DNA of 64,000 bases from assembly GCA_920105625.2 (NCBI GenBank), contig OV050033.1:1902001-1966000 (forward strand), given 5' to 3'. The stretch's first letter is position 1; each line of letters begins with the position of its first letter. Both the position numbers and the translations under genes were made by a program. This document shows positions 9,384 to 20,706 of the stretch, in pieces. The notes under the pieces were generated by a model. The model saw only the letters and a list, made by a program, of their open reading frames with translations, searched no databases and was not told the origin of the DNA. This DNA is from Clusia tigrina (Eukaryota > Arthropoda > Insecta > Diptera > Clusiidae).

Positions 9384-11408
9384 ATGCCATTCAATTCAAC
9401 ATTTTGCTGTAATCTTTTTAAAAAATCCGGTCACACTGGGTGCAATAAAAGTTTAAGACAAGTCCAAGAATGGATGCTACAGTATACTAAGGATAAAAAC
9501 ATTACGATCTCAAATAAAATTTGTGGGACATGTAGAATAAAATTTTCGCATCTGAAAAAATCTAATAAATCTAATATGGAAGAAGGTTCAGACATAAACG
9601 AAAATGTAGATACTTTCGATGACATTGCGTCAGGCACGGAAGAAGTTGCTATTTCAAAATTAAACCAATCTTTACCGTATCTGGAACAATCTCCGATAAA
9701 AAAAGAAGAAGTTACATCAAAAACGGTACAGAGATGCAAAATGCAGGAAAATTCAAGACAAAATGTTCGATTCAATTTGATTCGATTCAAGACAAAATTT
9801 TCCACGGTTCAGCACAATCAACTTCGCATATGTGCCCACAATCCGAAATAATAGAACAATTAAAAGAAAAGTTTAAAACATTAACAAAAAATAGTGAGAA
9901 AATCCAACTGCTAACAATTTTACCAAAAAGCTGGACAATACATAAAATTGAGGAAGAATTCCTGGTTACAAACTATATCGCGCGAAAAGTTAAGCATTTG
10001 GTTGAAACAAAGGGTGTGATGAGTACGCCTAACCCAAAACTGGGAAGTCCAATTTCACCAGTGACAAGCAGTTTAGTAACATCCTTTTATGAATCCGATG
10101 ACGTCAGCAGGTGTATGCCCGGACAGAAAGATTTCGTGTCTGTTTTTGAAAATGGTACAAAAGTGAGGAAAAATAAAAGACATTTGCTTGGAAACTTAAG
10201 AGAAATGTACGCCTTATTCAAGGAACGACATGATGGAATAAAAATAGGTATTTCCAAGTTTTGCCAACTTCGTCCGAGGAATATAATTCTAGCAAATGCG
10301 AGTGGATCTCATGTTTGTGTGTGTTTGTACAAAGCATCAAAATGTGAAGCTGATGGTTGATGCTATAAATTTAAAAAAATTAACTGCTGGTGTTCCGAAT
10401 TATCAGCTTGAATGTTACAAAGATTGTTTGAAACAAATGACATGCATTCCATCTTCTTCAAAGTGTCACCTACGTAAATGTAACAAGTGTCCAGGAATTG
10501 AAAATTTAAAAGCAAAACTAAATCAATTACTAGAGCAAAATGATATTGATGAAATAACATATAAACAATGGGTAAGTGTAGATAGGGATAATTTGGAGAC
10601 CATGATTGGCCAAGCCGACGTTTTTGTGGATTCCCTATGTGAAAAGCTTGAAATTCTATTACCTCATTCATTTATTGCAAAACAGCAGGCAGCATATCTG
10701 AGCGAAAGAAAATCAAATTTGGAAGAAAATGGGTATATAGCAGTTTGCGATTGTTCAGAAAATGCTTCTTTTACTATTCAGGATGCAGTCCAGGGATTTC
10801 ACTGGAACAACTCCCAGGCCACTTTATACCCAATTGCTATTTATTTTAAATCAGATGGAAAAACACAACATACAAACTTCATAATAATATCTGATTGTCT
10901 TGTACACGATTCTGTAGCTGTTCACCTGTTCCATCGCCACCTGAATGTATTTTTGAGAAAAAAGTTTAAAACAACCCCGAAGAAAATCACGTATTTTTCA
11001 GACGGTAGTGCTGCCCAGTTTAAAAATAAAAAGAACTTTATCAATTTATGTTATCATATGGAAGATTTTGGATGCAATGCTGAGTGGCATTTTTTTGCAA
11101 CAAGCCATGGAAAAGGCCCAAGTGACGGTCTTGGAGGTACCGTAAAGAGAGAGGCACGTCGAGCTAGTTTACAGCGTCCATTACAAGGTCAAATAACTAC
11201 TCCAAAACAATTATATGAATGGTGCCTGCAAATTCTTTTGAACTGTAATTTCGAGTTTTTAACTCTAAAAGACCACGAAGAAGAAGCACGGTTCCTTCAA
11301 ATTCGTTTTAAAGATTTCCGTACTATTCCTGGAACTCAAAAGCTGCTTTATATTAAACCTGTAGATAAAAAAAAAATTAAAGTCAGATCGCAGATGCAGA
11401 TTTTGTAA
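9384..11408 (+). pseudogene. Unclassified transposase-like protein, two frameshifts
   Basis: Three overlapping frames make one coding region of about 670 codons: frame 0 (9384-9851), frame 2 (to about 10315) and frame 0 again (to TAA at 11406-11408). The second join is precise: LANASGSH in frame 2 continues as VCVCTKHQNVKLMVDAI in frame 0. Visible parts: an N-terminal Cys finger (FCC, HTGC, ICGTCRIKF), FYESDDVSRCMPGQKDFVSV, ISKFCQLRPRN, a Cys cluster (CHLRKCNKCPG), then a C-terminal half with FIIISDCL, FSDGSAAQFKNKKNF and FATSHGKGPSDGLGGTVKRE. The spaced acidic residues suggest an RNase H-like DDE nuclease. I have met such proteins only as uncharacterised animal sequences and know no family name. 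A relative lies at 19873-20454. Confidence 0.65.
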
Positions 11409-12075
11409 TTGAAATCCTTCAGAAATAAATAAATATGCTGTAATAAAGTGTTTAATAATGATAATACATTATGTTGTACTTTTTATTAAAGGTTTAGCAA
11501 TGGAGAAAAAGAGTTTAAGCAAAGAAAAGTCGAAAAAGTTCCGTTACATTTGATTTGTCCTTCTTTTTGTAATTTGTCACCTTTTTGTATTTTGGTACAT
11601 TTCATGAAATACATAAACCTTCGCCTGCTTTTTTCTTAACCCATTTATTCCCATTGTACTCGCTTGAGTACAGAAAAATTAGCGAATTGGTAGCACTGTA
11701 TAATCCATATGTTTCACATTTTTCTACAATTATCGTATTGTTTGTTTACTTCGGAGTCTTAAGAAGTGTTGTATATCAATAACAATTGAAATAAAGTGTA
11801 ACGGGACATTTTTGGCCTACCTCTTGTGCACCATGTTTTGCAATGTCACTATTTTTCGCTATTCTTTTTTTGATCGTCAGTTGATCGATATCATTTTTAC
11901 TTAAGTGAAAGGAAAGTGTTGTTAAACAAGCAGTAAACACATCTAAATCAACAATAAAAATACAAACTCATACAAAAAAAGTCATCCAAGTGTGTTTTGG
12001 TAAGCGTAAAATTAAGTGTACTCGCTTGAGTACAATGGGAATATTGATGTATATTTTTTAATTAGATTCGAGAGT

Positions 12076-13837
12076 ATGGATGTCAACATGTTTTACGGTA
12101 AAAGGTTTGAAAACCTTGCTGATGCTACTGATTTCGTAAGCGTTGAAGATATGGATAATTTTGACTTCGCTATTATTCCTCCAAGTCCATACTGTAACAC
12201 AGACGAAGAAGAAATAGATGAAGGGAATTTATTGTGCGATGACGTAGTAAATGATGTACCAGGCCAACTGGAATATTTTTTCAGTAGTGATAGCGAAGAA
12301 AATATGTCCCTTGCTGATTTGAAAAAAACTTTGTTAGCTCCATCATCTATCAAGTGGAGACGAAGGCCAACGAACATGGAAATGTTAACGACAAATTATT
12401 ATAATACTGCTCAATTTGAAATGAGCTCTGCTTTACATTCCAAAACCGCTGTCGAAGTTTTTGAAACATTGTTTGATCAACAGGTGGTGGAGTTGATTGT
12501 AGGTCAATCAAAGTTGTATGCTATGCAGAAAAATCAACATGATTTCCTTTTCAATGAGGAAGATTTAAAATTATTTATTGGAATTTTGCTGTACAGTGGA
12601 TACCATTCAATGCCAAGGGAAAACATGTACTGGCAGCTGGATGAAGATACTAGAACTCCCTACATTTCCAACAACATGTCACGCAATCGGTTTCACGAAA
12701 TACGACGCTCCTTGCATCTTGCTGATAACGCCAATTTGGACTTAACAGATAAAATGGCTAAAATAAGACCGCTATCAAATATGTTATGCAAAAAGTTTTG
12801 TCAGTTTGGATACATGCACCAGAAGCTTTCTATAGACGAGTCTATGGTGAAATATTTTGGTGGTCATTCATCCAAACAATTTATTAGAGGAAAACCCGTT
12901 CGTTTTGGTTTCAAAAATTGGATGCTTACAAGCAGTTGTGGGTACTTGTATAGCTTTGAAACTTATTGCGGAGCTAAAGGAGACAATAATAAAAAACAGA
13001 AATTACCATTAGGATCAAAAGTCGTTCTAGATCTCGTGAGCAATATCCCTCAGCCATCAGATCATACTTTGTTTTTCGATCACTTCTTTACTTCGTACGA
13101 TCTTTTGAGAATCCTGAAGCAAAAAGGATTTCGAGCAACTGGGACTGTTCGAGACAATAGAACAAAAAGTTGTCCTCTAAAATTGAGCAAATTGTTACAA
13201 AAGGAACAACGTGGGAACTTTGACTTTATGTATGTACCTGAGTATTTGAATAATATGTTTATGTCCATAACAAGCATTTATCATGTTTATAGGTACGCGG
13301 ATTCTGGAATTCTATTCGTAAAATGGAATGACAACAGCGTAGTAACAGTCCGTAAAGCGTTGGTCAAGATCTGAGAAAAGTAAGGTGAATATAGCACAAC
13401 CGCATCTAATAGCTGAATACAATACAGGAATGGGAGGTGTTGATCTGCACGACCAAGCAATAAGTACTTATAATATAAAATTTCGAGGAAAAAAATGGTG
13501 GTGGCCTCTGTTTATGTCGATGATTAATTCGTGTGTTGTAAATTCTTGGAAACTGTATAAAAGCGCAAACAAGAGCGGAATTGATTTGTTGGGTTTTCAA
13601 CGTGAAATTGTGCGATTCTATCTGCGAAATTATCATGTTCGATCTTTAGAACCAAAAAGGTCAACAACGTCGTCTATAGCATTATCTTCCGGAAATCACT
13701 TCCCCAAACGTATAGAAAAACAATTGAGATGCAAAATTTGTCACAACAGAGTCCGTTGGATTTGTGAATTATGTAATGTCACACCACTTTGCGTGGAAAA
13801 AGAGTGCTTTAAAAAGTTTCATGTCGAGTCAAGCTGA
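12076..13837 (+). pseudogene. piggyBac transposase (PGBD2/3-like), one small deletion with frameshift
   Basis: The start is placed at ATG 12076 (MDVNMFYGKRF). Acidic N-terminus, then the transposase core: D254 (LSIDESMVKYFG), D335 (LFFDHFFTSYDLL) and the third Asp in GMGGVDLHDQ at 13442-13444. The frame ends TVRKALVKI-stop at 13372-13374, but in frame 2 the same bases read VKRWSR and continue SEKSKVNIAQPHLIAEYN; related proteins have about a dozen residues between the NSVVTV block and VKRWSR, so a short deletion near 13350 caused the shift. C-terminal Cys finger intact (CKICHNRVRWICELC, CVEKECFKKFH). Different subfamily from elements 1 and 2. Confidence 0.88.
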
Positions 13838-14074
13838 TGTGCTCAAATCATTTTTATAAGCTTTTCCTTTTTGTAACCAAATAATCATTTCAAATACATA
13901 AATAAAAAGAATAAAAATCTATACTGGCTTTCACTTATTGCACACAATAAAGTAAAAAATTGTAGCTGGAGATTATACTGGATGTTCCCATTGTACCCAC
14001 GCGAGTACACCCCCAAAAACCGATTTTTAACAATTTTTTCTGAATTTTTGTTTCATTATATTCTTAATATTCTA

Positions 14075-17000
14075 TCTATATATATAAAATACAATAGTAT
14101 GTTTGTATGTTTGTCCTCTATAGACTCTAAAACTACTGGACCGATTTTTACCAAACTTTATATACATGCTCTATGGGGCGTGAGGAGTGTTTCTGTGTAG
14201 TTTGAAGTTCGTCCGACAGATGGCGCAATATTTAGTATTTTTGGGCAACACTGTTTTGTAGATAACAAATCGAGGTGACAGACAAGCTGTCATGAGAAGA
14301 CAGATAACGAAGAAAAATGACTTAGATAAGTTAGAGGAGCAGCACGGTCACTAAGTAAGAAAAGGAGAAACAGCGAACTACTGTGCATCATTTTGCATAT
14401 TACTTTTAATATTTAAGTGTATATCAACAATTTTGATCAAAAATGCCACCGAAAAGAGCTTCAATTGGAAGATTTACAGCAGGTGCACAACGCAAAACAG
14501 AAAGAAGGGCAGCCGAAACGCCCGAAACCCGTGAAGTGCGTTTAGAATCAAGCCGTCTTACAGTTCAAGAGTCAAGAGCAGAAGAAACACCAGAACAACA
14601 TACAGCACGGCTAGTACAACTTCGAACCAGAGCAAGTACATCAAGAGCTGCACAATCGAGACAGAGAATGGATTTGCAGTTGGCGGCATTCAATTATGAC
14701 AAAAACTATGACTACAGTAATCATCCGTATGTTGTGATTGGGTCAATGAACACCCTTTGTTTGTACTGCCGAGCATTGAAATTTAAAAAGGAATCACCGG
14801 GCATGTGTTGTTCCAATGGTAAAGTTCAGTTGTCACCGCTAGTTGAGCCACCTGAACCACTTAAAAGCTACGTTTCTGGCACCACAGCATTGTCCAAACA
14901 TTTTTTGAAAAGCATTCGGAAATACAATTCGAGCTTTCAAATGACTTCGTTTGGAGCAATACAGGTTTGTCTGCTTTTTTGGTTTTTTACATAAAAAATA
15001 CATTAAAAAAAATATTTTCCCAGGTTTTATGCCAACATTTAAAGTGCAAGGACAAGTTTACCACCAAATCGGTTCGCTTCTTCCAATGCTAGATGAAGAT
15101 GCCAAGTTTTTGCAAATTTATTTCACAGGAGATGAAGAAGAAGAAGTTAATCAACGTTGCGCTGCCATCAATGGAACAAAACGTGAAATTATTTCTAATT
15201 TGCAACGATTATTTCACCAGCATAATCATTTGGTTCAACTATTCAAAGTCACCTTGGATCGAATGCCATCTGATGATTATAAAGTCATTATAAGAGCCGA
15301 TAAAACACCATCCGATGAGCATGAACGACGCTTTAACGCTCCAATGATGAACGAAGTGGCAGTCGTTATGGTTGGAACGGAATTCAATCGGCGAGACATC
15401 ATCATTCAGAGACGAAATACAAATTTGCAACGCGTCTCTGAAACACACCGATCGTATCAGTATCCAATATTATTTTGGCAAGGTGAAGATGGATACCATT
15501 TAAACATCATGCAGATAAACTCTGTCACAGGTGCAGCAACAACTAAAAAGGTTTGTTTTGTTATTTTGAAGTACATATTTTTTTAAATATATAAATGAGT
15601 TTGTTTGCTTATATCGGTAACAATTTATTTAACAAAACTATTTGTATAACAGGTTTCATGTATGGATTATTATGCATATCGCATTATGATAAGAGCTCAA
15701 CAATCCAATCACATTTTGAAATGCCGTGAACTCTTTCATCAGTTCATTGTTGATATGTACGCCAAAATTGAAAGCGAGCGGCTTCTGTACATTCGTTTGA
15801 ACCAAAACAAATTGCGTGTCGTACATTATATTCATTTGCGCGATGCAATTGCAAATGATGGAAACGCTGCCAACATTGGTCAAATGTGTATACTTCCAGC
15901 TTCGTACACTGGAAGCCCAAGACATATGCATGAGTATGCTCAAGATGCTTTGACGTATGTTCGAAGATACGGGCGACCAGATCTTTTCATCACATTCACG
16001 TGCAATCCAGGTTGGTCGGAAATCAAAGATTTGCTATCGCCTGATCAGTCATCGCATCACAGACATGATCTGACAGCTAGAGTTTTCAAACAAAAACTAA
16101 TGAAACTCATGGATCTCATCATAAAAAATCGTATTTACGGCGAAGTGTAATGCTGGGTGTATTCGATTGAATGGCAAAAACGGGGCTTACCACATGCTCA
16201 TATTTTAATTTGGTTGAAAGTAAAAATTGTTCCAACTCAAATCGATAGTGTTATATCTGCTGAACTACCGAACCAACAAGAAGATCCGATACTTTTTGAC
16301 GTTGTATACAAGAACATGATTCACGGCCCATGCGGAGCATTGAATATGAATTCACCTTGCATGAAAGACGGCAAATGCACGAAAAGATATCCACGCGATT
16401 TGATTAATGAAACACAAACTGGTGAGGATGGATATCCAAAATACAGACGACGAAAACCAGAAGATGGAGGATTCACCACCACCATTAAAGTAAGAAACGT
16501 TGATATTGACATTGATAACAGATGGATTGTTCCCTACAGTCCAATACTTTCAAAAACTTTTCAAGCTCATATCAATGTGGAATATTGCAACTCCGTAAAA
16601 TCCATTAAATACATATGCAAATATGTGAACAAAGGTAGTGACATGGCAGTTTTCGGGCTTTCAAGTCGAAACGATGAAATCACTCAATTTCAGATGGGTC
16701 GTTACATCAGTAGTAATGAAGCTGTCTGGAGAATTCTTTGTTTCAGTATTCACGAACGATATCCAACTGTTCAACATCTTGCTGTTCATTTAGAAAACGG
16801 TCAACGTGTTTACTTTACCGAAGAAAATGCAGAAGAACGAGCAGCACAGCCACAAAATACAACACTTACGGCTTTTTTTCAATTGTGTCAAGCTGATAAT
16901 TTTGCAAAAACATTGCTGTATCATGAAGTTCCAAAATATTTCACTTGGAACACAACACGCAAAATGTTTTGCAGGAGAAAGCAAGGCGCTGTTGTTCCAG

Positions 17001-18995
17001 ATTATTCTGATGTTCGTGCATCTGATGCTTTGGGTCGAGTATATACTGTTCATCCAAATAACGCTGAATGTTACTATTTAAGAATGTTGCTTCCAAGCTT
17101 TGAAAACGGTTAATGAAGAAATATGTGAAACGTACAGAGAAGCATGTTATCGACTCGGCTTACTTGAAAAGGATCAGCATTGGGACATAACATTGGCAGA
17201 AGCAGCTCTCACGTGTCTTCCGCCACAAATTCGCACACTGTTTGCTATAATTTTAACGACTTGCGCGTCTTCAGATCCAAAAAATCTTTGGGAAAAACAC
17301 AATGAAAGCATGAGTGACGATATACTAAGACAAGCACGTACAACGAACCCTGATGTGGAAATCCAGTTTTCGGATGACATTTTCAATGAAGCACTCATAC
17401 TACTTGAAGATAGATGTATTTCGATCAACAACAAAATTCTTTGCCAGCTTGGACTACCAGCACCGCGACGTGATCGAAACAATGTCCACGACAGAGATTT
17501 GCTACGTGAACGGCAGTATAATTTTGATGAATTGCGCCATTGTGTCCATGCTCAGAAACAACTGTTGACTGCTGATCAAAAAATAGTTTTTGAAAAACTT
17601 ATGGAACACGTAGCAAACAAAAGAGGTGGAATTATTTTCCTTGACGCACCTGGAGGCACTGGAAAAACATTTCTGCTCAATTTGATACTCGCTGAGATTC
17701 GATCGAAATATGAAATTTCACTTGCTGTAGCATCGTCTGGAATCGCATCAACTTTACTCGATGGTGGGCGTACAACAGCGCATTCAGATTTTAAACTTCC
17801 ATTAAATGTAAACCATACCGAAACACCAACATGTAACATCGGAAAAAATACTGGCATGGCTGCAATATTAAAAACAAGCTCACTTATTGTATGGGATGAA
17901 TGCACTATGGCACACAAGAAATCTCTTGAAGCTCTTGACCGTTCTCTGAAAGATTTCCGAGAAAATGATCGACCAATGGGTGGAGCTCTATTGCTTCTTG
18001 CTGGTGATTTTCGACAAACTTTGCCAGTGATACCAAAATCAACACCACCAACGCCAAATATGCGTGTGCATTTACTTCAAGATGCTGCTGCACAAATATT
18101 CGCCAAACAGCTTTTGGATATGGGCGATGGAAAACTTCCGTATGAACCGACTACACGTGAAATATCTTTTCCGCTAAACTTTTGCCAAATGCAGTCATCA
18201 ATTCAACATGTTGTGCAGAAAGTTTTTCCCGATATTGCAAATAATTTCAAAAACATGATTGGCTTTGCGAACGAGCAATTTTGGTTCCGAAGAATGATGA
18301 TGTCAACAAAATAAACCATCAAATTCAATTGAAGCTACCCGGTGAAGTTGTGAAGTACAAATCGATCGATACAGTTATAGATGAAAGCCAAGCTGTTAAC
18401 TATCCAATAGAGTTTCTTAACTCTCTGGAACCTTCTGGAATGCCACCACACATCTTAACTTTAAAACTTGGTTCACCAGTGATGCTCATTCGCAACTTAG
18501 ATCCACCGAAATTGTGCAACGGAACAAGACTTGCAGTTAAAAAACTATCTCCAAATTTAATCGAAGCCACAATCATCAGCGGCAAATGTAAAGGAGAAGA
18601 AGTGCTGATACCACGAATTCCTATGATTTCAACCGATTTACCATTCGATTTCAAGCGATTACAGTTTCCAGTGCGTCTTGCTTTCGCCATAACCATCAAT
18701 AAGGCTCGAGGCCAATCGCTAAGTGTTGCTGGTTTGAACTTAGAAAATTCCTGTTTTTCGCACGGCCAATTATATGTTGCTTGCTCTAGAGTTGGAACGC
18801 CAAAAAATCTTTATGTTTACACACCTACCCAAAAAACTCAAAATATTGTTTATCCGCTAGCATTAAGATAAAGAAGTTAATAAATAAACAAAATTTCATT
18901 TTTTTCAAACACACTTATTTCATTTTATTAGCGGAAACAGACTTGCAGTGAAAATAAAATTTGAAGGCAAAACAACGTTTGCCCGGGTCGGCTAG
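14075..18995 (+). mobile_element. Helitron, complete ends, inserted in piggyBac 3
   Basis: Starts TCTATATATATAAAATAC after an A (14074) and ends GGTCGGCTAG before a T (18996), the A^T insertion rule and TC...CTRR ends of Helitrons. Just inside the 3' end GGCAAA (18966-18971) and TTTGCC (18978-18983) can form the expected hairpin. Removing it rejoins piggyBac sequence as AATATTCTA-TAGAATATT. It encodes one RepHel protein (14443-18871). Confidence 0.88.
14443..18871 (+). pseudogene. Helitron RepHel replication initiator-helicase, multiply broken
   Basis: Order: basic/Arg-rich N-terminus, Cys segment (LCLYCRALKF, CCSNGKV), Helitron-like N domain (MPTFKVQGQVYHQIGSLLP), Rep endonuclease with RGLPHAHILIW (the two-His metal site, H at 16193 and 16199) and the two-Tyr motif KYICKYVNKGSD (Tyr at 16610 and 16622), then a Pif1-type helicase (Walker A APGGTGKTFL near 17647, Walker [33 protein letters not shown]). 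It would nick and unwind DNA for rolling-circle transposition. A 102-bp intron (15551-15652) splices cleanly; an intron-like gap at 14965-15023 is off by one base. Other lesions: TAA at 16148-16150 where Gln is expected, a small frameshifting deletion near 17095 (MLL/FQALKTVNEE), a missing segment near 18110, and a frameshift near 18290. Inactive as written. Confidence 0.9.
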
Positions 18996-19328
18996 TAGAA
19001 TATTTTAGAGCCTAAATCAATAAAAACATTTACGTATAGTCTAAAATAAAAAGTCTTGGGAATTAATGGGTTAAGTGATTATAGTCTCAACTCCGGTCAC
19101 CACAAAAATAGAAAAACTAAAAAGGTAAACAAAATAAAAGTGACATGAAATTAATGTGAACCCCTCTAGCTATATTTCTTATTATATTTTATTATATTTT
19201 TTAGGCATTAGTTGATAACACCGCCAACTAAATCCAAACCAGTCCCGCAGTACCAATTGTAAGTTATATTAAGTTTTCCTGTGTGTTGGGTGATTCTATT
19301 AGTTTTGTTAATTACTACAGGATTCAAA

Positions 19329-19493
19329 ATGGCTCCAAAAAGTGATGTGTGGAAACATTTTTCCAAAACACCTAATAATTTAGCTTCTTGCAATATATGC
19401 AAAAAAAGTGTTAAGACCAGTGGTAACACAACTAATTTAATTAGTCATATGAAGTCTAAACATAGAGCTTATATGGTATATATATATATCGCA
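19329..19493 (+). pseudogene. BED zinc finger fragment (hAT/ZBED-like)
   Basis: ATG at 19329: MAPKSDVWKHFSKTP, CNICKKSVKT, HMKSKH, the C-x2-C ... H-x4/5-H pattern of a BED finger. After the finger the frame runs into a TATA microsatellite (19479-19489) and stops. No transposase core follows; 19494-19872 shows nothing else recognisable. It is not a copy of the BED fragment at 1958. Confidence 0.65.
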
Positions 19494-19872
19494 GTATGGT
19501 ATATAAGTAATTGATACAACAACAAATGAATATAAAAATGTGAGAGGAGAGCAAACTGTGCATCAATAACGGAATATTTAAATGTTTTTTCCGGCAATAT
19601 TCTTTTGTCACGTTCGTAATGCAAAAGAAGCACATAGTGCCATTAGTTGCTCATTATCAGTTGAAGTGTCTTGTTGTTTAGTTTCTATTGCAAGTTTTTT
19701 GTTAGCTGCAATCATTTATTGAAGTTAATAGCCTTCTACAAAAAGTAAATTTTTTTTGGACTTTTAAACTTTGTCACGTGCGTAAGTACGAAAAATTCAA
19801 TGCTGTTAATTGTTAATGTCGATAAATATTATTTGTTGATAAATATTATTTTAATTTAACAATACATATTAG

Positions 19873-20454
19873 ATGTCAAGTAATGCTAAAAATCAAGAAC
19901 GTTGGAGGGAAAGGCTTAAGCAAGATGAAAACAAGCTTAAAGAACATAAAGAAAAACAAGCTGAAAGAATGCGTGAATATCGCAAGAGAAAAGCATGTGA
20001 GGCTAAAAATAACTCAAAAGTATTGAAAGAAAAAAGAAATAAAGATCGCGTTCGGCAACAAAAGTGTAGAGCAATCAAGAAAAATTCAAGTACCCAATAC
20101 AAAAGTGGCTACTTGTGTAAACAAACACTAAGCAAAGCTAGAAAGAAAGTAGAGAGGGCGTTACCAAGGGACGCAATAAAGAAAGGTGAAGTGCTACAAG
20201 CTTTGTGTGAAAAGTATCCCACAGTCTCGAATAATGCACCTGAGACACCAGTATGTTCAATCGATAATATCCAGGAAAAGATTAAGGTAGTCCAAGAGTT
20301 TTATATCCGAGATGATATAAGTGTTCAAGCTCCCGGCCGGAAGGATACTTTAATCTGCAATAAGCAAGTAGTTGCAAAGCGATTTATGATTTTAACTGTA
20401 TCAGAAGCTTATGAAGTGTACAAAAGCGAGGTCACTATATATATATATATATAA
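19873..20454 (+). pseudogene. N-terminal fragment of a relative of the unclassified 9384-11408 family
   Basis: 193 codons from ATG 19873. Strongly basic, Lys/Arg/Glu-rich start (WRERLKQDE, RMREYRKRK, RVRQQKCRAIKK), likely helical and DNA-binding, then YKSGYLCKQTLSKARKKVERALP. The distal part, VQEFYIRDDISVQAPGRKD ... VVAKRFMILTVSEAYEVYK, lines up with SFYESDDVSRCMPGQKD ... LLGNLREMYALFK of the protein at 9384-11408. Coding sequence breaks off at a TA repeat (20437-20452). It shows a fuller N-terminus of the same family. Confidence 0.6.
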
Positions 20455-20632
20455 CCTTCTCTATGAAAAGTCAAAATTTTGACCTATCAAACTTCAAGTG
20501 ATTTGGGGGTCCATTAAACATTAACCGATAAGGCTAAAATTTTTTTTCCCTCTTTTTTAAGTAAAAAGAAAACTTTTTCAGCCCGGCGCTCGTTGTTATC
20601 GCCGTTTTGAAAAGTCGCCTAACAAACCGCGG

Positions 20633-20688
20633 CCACCTTAATAGGCAGCAACCAGCATGCCAAGCTAAACTGGTCCGGACTGACTTAT
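20633..20688 (+). repeat. Diverged copy of the 8285-8345 repeat
   Basis: Shares AGGCAGC, AGCATGCCAA and ACTGGTCCGGAC, in order and orientation, with 8285-8345. The Tc1-like element at 20707 lies just inside its TA-rich continuation. Family unknown. Confidence 0.5.
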
Positions 20689-20706
20689 TATAATATATAA
20701 TATATA

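Larger units (their letters stand above)
11640..19070 (+). mobile_element. piggyBac-like element 3, interrupted by a Helitron
   Basis: TTAA at 11636-11639 and 19071-19074. The left end CCCATTTATTCCCA and the inverted right end CCCATTAATTCCCA match at 13 of 14 positions. Within it: transposase 12076-13837, and a complete Helitron 14075-18995, so the piggyBac itself is about 2.5 kb. The near-palindrome GTACTCGCTTGAGTAC occurs at 11656-11671 and 12018-12033, with a variant GTACCCACGCGAGTAC at 13993-14008; flanking TTCCCATT shows that the second is inverted relative to the other two. Confidence 0.88.
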
